Of a stretch of DNA of 47,053 nucleotides, positions 44,028 to 47,053 are shown piece after piece. The notes under the pieces were generated by a model. It had not been told where the DNA came from, did not search any database, and worked only from the letters and a program-made list of their open reading frames with translations. Numbering within the stretch: the stretch's first letter is position 1; each line of letters begins with the position of its first letter. This stretch comes from Pseudodesulfovibrio sp. (GTDB lineage Bacteria; Desulfobacterota; Desulfovibrionia; Desulfovibrionales; Desulfovibrionaceae), in contig JAEINO010000027.1 of assembly GCA_016342345.1 (NCBI GenBank), positions 1-47,053 on the forward strand. Reading direction: 5' to 3'. Both the position numbers and the translations under genes were made by a program.

Positions 44028-44063
44028 AGGCGTCTTCGCCTACATCTTCTCTTTTTTATTTTT
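44028..44063 (+). terminator. hairpin and T-rich tract after sppA
   Basis: AGGCG-tctt-CGCCT at 44028-44041 is followed by a T-rich run (44046-44063). The stem is short and the tract begins a few bases late, so this is a probable but not strong terminator. Confidence 0.5.
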
Positions 44064-44096
44064 ATGCGGCTTACGTATCACGGCGCAGTCCAATCC

Positions 44097-44124
44097 AAAA
44101 AAAAGACCGCCTCATCAAGCGGTC
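44097..44124 (-). terminator. terminator after the HDAC-family gene
   Basis: GACCGC at 44105-44110 pairs with GCGGTC at 44119-44124 across an 8-nt loop. On the minus strand eight T residues follow, 28 nt beyond the stop codon. A shorter T run on the plus strand may make it bidirectional. Confidence 0.85.
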
Positions 44125-44152
44125 ATTCGTTTTTCCATACTCGCAATTCCAG

Positions 44153-45487
44153 CTAAAACCCATACCTCACATATTCCTTGTCCCGCCGATTAATCATCTG
44201 AACATACCTATAATTACTCTTCAACTGCGAATCCTCCACAAGCTGATACCCCAGACTCTTGCAATCCGGGCATGCATCAATGGGAATCTCGACCCCCAGA
44301 CACAACGGCCCTGAATCCGCTCTGGTCTCCACCTTGTACAACCCGCGACACTTCTCGCACATCAACAAAGTCTCCTGCTGCACCTCATTAATGTCATCCG
44401 TGTCATAGTATATCCGCTTGTGGCGAACAAAAAGATCGCCGGACACCATGCCCTGTTTGCCATCGCCCTTGGCATCGAACCGTGGTGGGTCAAAATAAAG
44501 CTTGGGCAACTGATTGCACAGTTCTTCGATATACTCGGTGGTCCGTGCATCCTGCCTGATGACTTCGGCATTGTAATTGGGTTCCCTTACATGGGAGTAG
44601 TCCACCCCGGCCATGGCCAGACAAATGCCGAGATTGATATATGGCAGCGCGCCCTGAATGGAATACCCGCCTTCCAGCACCGCAATGTCCGGCTTGAGCA
44701 TCTCGTTAAGGGCGGCATATCCTTGGGCCGAAAAATTCATGTTGGTGATGGGATCAGTGAAATGGTTGTCCTGACCAGCTGAATTGATAATCAGATCCGG
44801 CTTGAAATCTTCGAGAATGGGCATGACGATCCGTTCCATGGCCATGAGAAAACCTTCATCCGACGTATTGGGCGGCAACGGGATGTTCAGGGTCTTGCCC
44901 ATGGCCTGCGGCCCGCCCAATTCCTGTGGAAATCCGGAACCCGGATACAGAGTACGGCCATCCTGATGCAATGAAATGAACAACGTGTCCGGGTCATGCC
45001 AATAGACGTCCTGAGTACCGTCCCCGTGATGACAATCGGTATCAACAATGGCGACGCGCTTGTGACCATATTTCTCGCGGATATGCTCGATCATCACGGC
45101 TTCGATGTTGATATTGCAGAACCCGCGCGAGCCGTGAACCACCTTCATGGCATGATGACCTGGAGGACGAATCATGGCAAAGGCGCAATCCCGCTCGCCT
45201 TGCATGACCAGATCAGCGGCCTTCATGGCCCCGCCTGCGGAAATAAGATGTGACCGTGTGGTGACTTCGGACACTCCGGGAAAACAGAAATGAACGCGTT
45301 CCACATCCTCTATTGACGCGACATCAGGCTTGTATTCACGCACTCCTTCGATGTCGAAAAGGCCTTCTTCCCGCAATTGATCCTGTGTGTAGAGCAATCG
45401 CTCCTGACGCTCGGGATGGGTGGGTGAAATAGCCCAATCATATGCCGGAAAAAAAATGATACCAAGCTTGTTGTTTGCCTTGAGCAT
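44153..45487 (-). CDS. histone-deacetylase-family amidohydrolase with fused zinc ribbon
   Basis: A 444-residue protein. Residues about 8-320 form an arginase/HDAC-fold deacetylase with catalytic histidines H111/H112 (RPPGHHA), zinc ligands D151 and H153 (DTDCHHGDG) and D240 in NSAGQDNHFTDP, and Tyr275 in LEGGYS. The common GFDAH is here GQDNH, keeping the aspartate. Residues about 350-444 add a domain with two CxxC knuckles, C377/C380 and C406/C409, a probable zinc ribbon not seen in AcuC or standard bacterial relatives. It probably removes an acyl group from an amide (protein lysine, polyamine or small molecule). It starts 3 nt after the hydantoinase-family gene, so they are co-translated. 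Confidence 0.88.
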   Translation of the reverse strand: MLKANNKLGIIFFPAYDWAISPTHPERQERLLYTQDQLREEGLFDIEGVREYKPDVASIEDVERVHFCFPGVSEVTTRSHLISAGGAMKAADLVMQGERDCAFAMIRPPGHHAMKVVHGSRGFCNINIEAVMIEHIREKYGHKRVAIVDTDCHHGDGTQDVYWHDPDTLFISLHQDGRTLYPGSGFPQELGGPQAMGKTLNIPLPPNTSDEGFLMAMERIVMPILEDFKPDLIINSAGQDNHFTDPITNMNFSAQGYAALNEMLKPDIAVLEGGYSIQGALPYINLGICLAMAGVDYSHVREPNYNAEVIRQDARTTEYIEELCNQLPKLYFDPPRFDAKGDGKQGMVSGDLFVRHKRIYYDTDDINEVQQETLLMCEKCRGLYKVETRADSGPLCLGVEIPIDACPDCKSLGYQLVEDSQLKSNYRYVQMINRRDKEYVRYGF

Positions 45488-45490
45488 GAA

Positions 45491-47053
45491 CTATCTCTCC
45501 TCGACCAGAGTCGCGACCACACCGGGACGGACCTGACATTTGACTCGGATATTCTTGCCCACCTGTTCCATGTTTTCAACCATGTTGAAACTGGATGAAT
45601 GGGTGATCTGAGCATCCTCGGGCTGAAGAAAAACACCCATGGAATCGAGTTGCATGGACAACTGATTGACCGCATCCTTTTGGGCATCTTCCAGATCGTA
45701 ATTGGTGTGGACGTTCTCACGGTAGGAAAGAGATGGAATGAACAACACATGTCTTTGCGTATCAGCAAACAACTCCAGCTCCCAGGTACTGCGCGTCAAA
45801 GCCGCGCCAATGGCATTGGCCACGTCATAATTATCAGGAACCTCGGTTGACAACTGAAATCGACGAAAAACCTCCATCTTCATGGCCTGGGCCGGCCCGC
45901 CCATGAGATATATCTTCTTGGGGACCACCCGCTTCTCGTCAAGCAGCTCGTGAATAGTGTACACAGGCTTTGAATTAATCTCGTCAATAAGGCCGCGCGT
46001 GGCATCGTATATGGCGTTGGTAGCATATTCAACGGCAGTCCGGGCCAACTGTTCCGGCGACAGGGCATGACTCTTGGCAAAGACTTCGATGGCCGACATG
46101 GATACCGCCACATCACCGACCTCGCACAGGCCTTCATAATTTAGCGCATCGGTCAATGTCACCCGTTCGCCGCCCAGACAGACAGACGGACCATGTCTGG
46201 TGGGACCGACACGAACAGTATCCCCGACAAGAAAAATGGCCGAATCCCCGCCAATACCAATAGAGTGAACTTTGAGCGCGGTGACCAGCGTTGGATGCGA
46301 TCCGATGGAAATGCCCTCTCGCTCGATCAGAGGAGAACCGTCCGCAAAAATCGCAATATCTGTGGTTGTACCGCCGATGTCGAGAATCACTGAATCATGA
46401 AAAATATCCGTGAGCGCAATAATGCCCATGACCGAAGCGGCAGGACCTGAAAAAATGGATTGCACCGGCATCTTGCGCGACTGGGGAAGCGGCATGGTTC
46501 CGCCGTCGGCCTTGAGAATATTCACTTTCACGTGACCCAGCCCCATCTCGGCCAGTCCCTTTTCAACGGCTGTGGCAAAATCATTGAACAGCCGCCAGAC
46601 CGAACAATTGAAATAGGCGGTCGCCACCCGGCGCGGAAAATTGAGTGCACCGCCCAGTTGATGCCCGAGTGTCACAAAGTCGGCGTATTCGCAATGCGCC
46701 TCATCCGTGCATTGGCACACCGAACGCCGAATGACATTCTCATGACGCGGATTGCGAGTTGAGAATTTACCCACAGATGCAAACACGCGTACACCATTGG
46801 CGCGACAAGAATCAATGGCAGAAGAAAGCTGACGGCTGGAAAGGGCACGGACCTCATTACCCCGATGATCAATGGAACCATCGATGACATGAAAATCCCT
46901 GCACGGCATGTAGTTATGCGGATCAATGCCCGGACCAGACGTGACAATGACGCCAACATCCTCGGTCTTGCCTTGCACAATGGCATTGGTTGAGAGTGTC
47001 GTTGACAGATTGAGTTGTGTCACCGCATCCTTGTCAACCTGCTCAAGAATGGC
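45491..47053 (-). CDS. hydantoinase/oxoprolinase-family protein, N-terminus beyond the window
   Basis: The visible 520 residues lack the first ~40, since the frame stays open to the window edge. The LSTTLSTNAIVQGK loop, the catalytic-core strand VILDIGGTTTDIAIF with its actin-like ATPase phosphate loop, and HSIGIGGDSAIF are typical of HyuA-type ATP-dependent ring-opening enzymes. The C-terminal MGGPAQAM and AIGAALTRST segments complete an ASKHA-like fold. HyuA usually needs a HyuB partner; none is visible here, so an acetone-carboxylase-like or stand-alone role is possible. It precedes the HDAC-family gene by 3 nt and the two are on the same strand. Confidence 0.85.
   Translation of the reverse strand, partial: AILEQVDKDAVTQLNLSTTLSTNAIVQGKTEDVGVIVTSGPGIDPHNYMPCRDFHVIDGSIDHRGNEVRALSSRQLSSAIDSCRANGVRVFASVGKFSTRNPRHENVIRRSVCQCTDEAHCEYADFVTLGHQLGGALNFPRRVATAYFNCSVWRLFNDFATAVEKGLAEMGLGHVKVNILKADGGTMPLPQSRKMPVQSIFSGPAASVMGIIALTDIFHDSVILDIGGTTTDIAIFADGSPLIEREGISIGSHPTLVTALKVHSIGIGGDSAIFLVGDTVRVGPTRHGPSVCLGGERVTLTDALNYEGLCEVGDVAVSMSAIEVFAKSHALSPEQLARTAVEYATNAIYDATRGLIDEINSKPVYTIHELLDEKRVVPKKIYLMGGPAQAMKMEVFRRFQLSTEVPDNYDVANAIGAALTRSTWELELFADTQRHVLFIPSLSYRENVHTNYDLEDAQKDAVNQLSMQLDSMGVFLQPEDAQITHSSSFNMVENMEQVGKNIRVKCQVRPGVVATLVEER

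Overview
The window reads as chromosomal DNA from a Gram-negative anaerobe of the Desulfovibrio/Pseudodesulfovibrio type (Desulfobacterota). This is an inference from gene content and style: paired XRE-cupin regulators and acyl-CoA ligases, a B12-dependent (class II) ribonucleotide reductase, orphan PAS and periplasmic-sensor kinases, a lone CheD, and a six-domain ribosomal protein S1. No rRNA, tRNA, CRISPR array, phage or transposase gene was found. Coding density is high and most genes have a recognisable Shine-Dalgarno sequence.

Layout. (1) 106-6513 is an envelope or glycan locus. A divergent pair of transcription units carries a polysaccharide-deacetylase-like protein, a GNAT acetyltransferase and a WbuC-type cupin on the minus strand, and a radical SAM/TPR protein with two glycosyltransferases on the plus strand, ending in a strong terminator. 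(2) 6679-8936 (minus) encodes a TPR protein and the FetAB-type metal exporter. (3) 9256-13828 holds two tandem copies of an XRE-cupin regulator plus AMP-forming acyl-CoA ligase module. (4) 14161-19724 contains radA, pgi, an orphan histidine kinase, an unknown protein and a LysM lipoprotein. (5) 19910-22860 (minus) is a partner-switching cassette (SpoIIE-type phosphatase, RsbW-like kinase, STAS protein) with no sigma factor beside it. (6) 23025-25556 is an ABC exporter half-transporter whose nucleotide-binding domain is interrupted by about 250 extra residues. (7) 25821-32798 has a CxxC carboxymuconolactone-decarboxylase-like protein under a near-consensus promoter, an aminotransferase, a hybrid substrate-binding/PAS kinase and class II RNR. 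(8) 33151-35557 has a YgjP-like metallopeptidase, a DUF523 protein and an MFS transporter. (9) 35642-39028 is a run of cheD, an exported acetolactate decarboxylase, an HPt protein, a glycosyltransferase-like protein and an AMIN-domain protein. (10) 39064-43934 has a Pho-box-like array, pstB, phoU, rpsA with a structured leader, and sppA. (11) 44153-47053 (minus) is a hydantoinase/oxoprolinase protein (cut by the window edge) followed 3 nt later by a histone-deacetylase-family hydrolase with a fused zinc ribbon.

The most unexpected non-coding signal is a family of imperfect-palindrome repeats. There are three copies of 126-127 bp (27514-27639, 32877-33003, 33017-33142) and a likely 57-bp internally deleted relative between pstB and phoU (40040-40096). 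The most unusual protein is the ABC exporter at 23025-25556, which carries three spaced copies of the ENxxFG-type motif that normally occurs once per nucleotide-binding domain.
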